Source: Rhodocollybia butyracea
Taxonomy: Eukaryota; Basidiomycota; Agaricomycetes; Agaricales; Omphalotaceae
Assembly (NCBI GenBank): GCA_015501585.1
Contig: JADNRY010000978.1
Span: 1-20,019, forward strand
Direction of reading: 5' to 3'
DNA length: 20,019 nt
The notes under the pieces were generated by a model. That model worked only from the letters and a program-made list of their open reading frames with translations, made no database searches and had not been told where the DNA came from. Positions 19,861-20,019 of this stretch are shown piece by piece. The position numbers and the translations under genes are program-made. The stretch's first letter is position 1. Every line of letters begins with the position of its first letter.

Positions 19861-20019
19861 GTAACAGTAGGGGGCGCAGTCCTGCGCAGTCTCGGCGCTG
19901 ACAGTCGGCTCATCGGGGCGCACCACACGAGCCATACGTTATCATTCCATCCAGTCATCCAGTCATAAAATAACGTGGGCCCCCCCGACCCTGCAAATTC
20001 GCCAGTTTGAATTTGAAAA

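Larger units (their letters stand above)
17361..20019. other. Upstream region of the GATA-factor gene, no gene seen
   Basis: About 2.6 kb lack any recognisable coding segment on either strand. The stretch is pyrimidine-rich on the plus strand between about 17880 and 18890, which fits promoter or 5' untranslated DNA. Small tandem repeats occur at the right end: TTAATATTAT twice and GAGCTTGCC twice (about 19500-19550). The 164-codon minus frame at 19464-19958 spans homopolymers and shows no motif. Another gene may start beyond the right edge. Confidence 0.4.

Noticed and set aside
19464..19958. Minus-strand open frame of 164 codons near the right edge
   Set aside because: It runs through homopolymers and tandem repeats, has no motif, and gives an unbalanced protein without domain-like segments.

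Overview
The window looks like nuclear DNA of a filamentous basidiomycete, probably an agaricomycete. The signs are many very short spliceosomal introns (about 48-65 bp, donors GTATGT/GTGAGT/GTAAGC, pyrimidine-rich acceptors), single-gene spacing without operons, a GATA-factor gene with long Q/H- and S/P-rich stretches, and recognisable fungal proteins (poly(A) polymerase, Mgm101). I see no rRNA, tRNA, CRISPR array, complete transposon or virus.

The left part (1-4.3 kb) is a graveyard. It opens inside a decayed poly(A) polymerase relic that ends at a plausible native stop (1276). Two diverged direct copies of one unrecognised gene follow (about 1.6-2.95 kb and 3.34-4.26 kb), both broken. They carry a pattern that resembles the His-Gly/Cys dyad of caspase-like peptidases, and the two copies appear to have lost different parts of that dyad.

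The middle holds two apparently intact genes on the minus strand. One is a four-exon MGM101 mitochondrial nucleoid/recombination gene (4395-5291), which reads open across every exon. The other is an NTF2/SnoaL-like gene (6074-7097), whose best protein model needs two back-to-back introns around a 1-nt exon. Beyond them lie two further coding-like but broken stretches (minus 7503-8549, plus 9375-10366). Then come about 2.2 kb with small repeats and no convincing gene.

The right part is dominated by a GATA zinc-finger transcription factor gene on the minus strand (ATG at 17360 or 17348). It has one clear GATA finger with an unusually long loop. Its 3' structure is ambiguous: one exon ends in an in-frame stop, while large open S/P/N-rich exons lie further downstream. 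Exon 1 can also splice in phase straight to them, which suggests two isoforms. Downstream of the gene is a 1.7-kb purine-rich (plus) / pyrimidine-rich (minus) tract made of degenerate short tandem repeats. Upstream is about 2.6 kb of apparently non-coding sequence. GATA-core clusters lie on both sides of the gene.

All gene names come from reading the translated sequence by eye. No database search was run.
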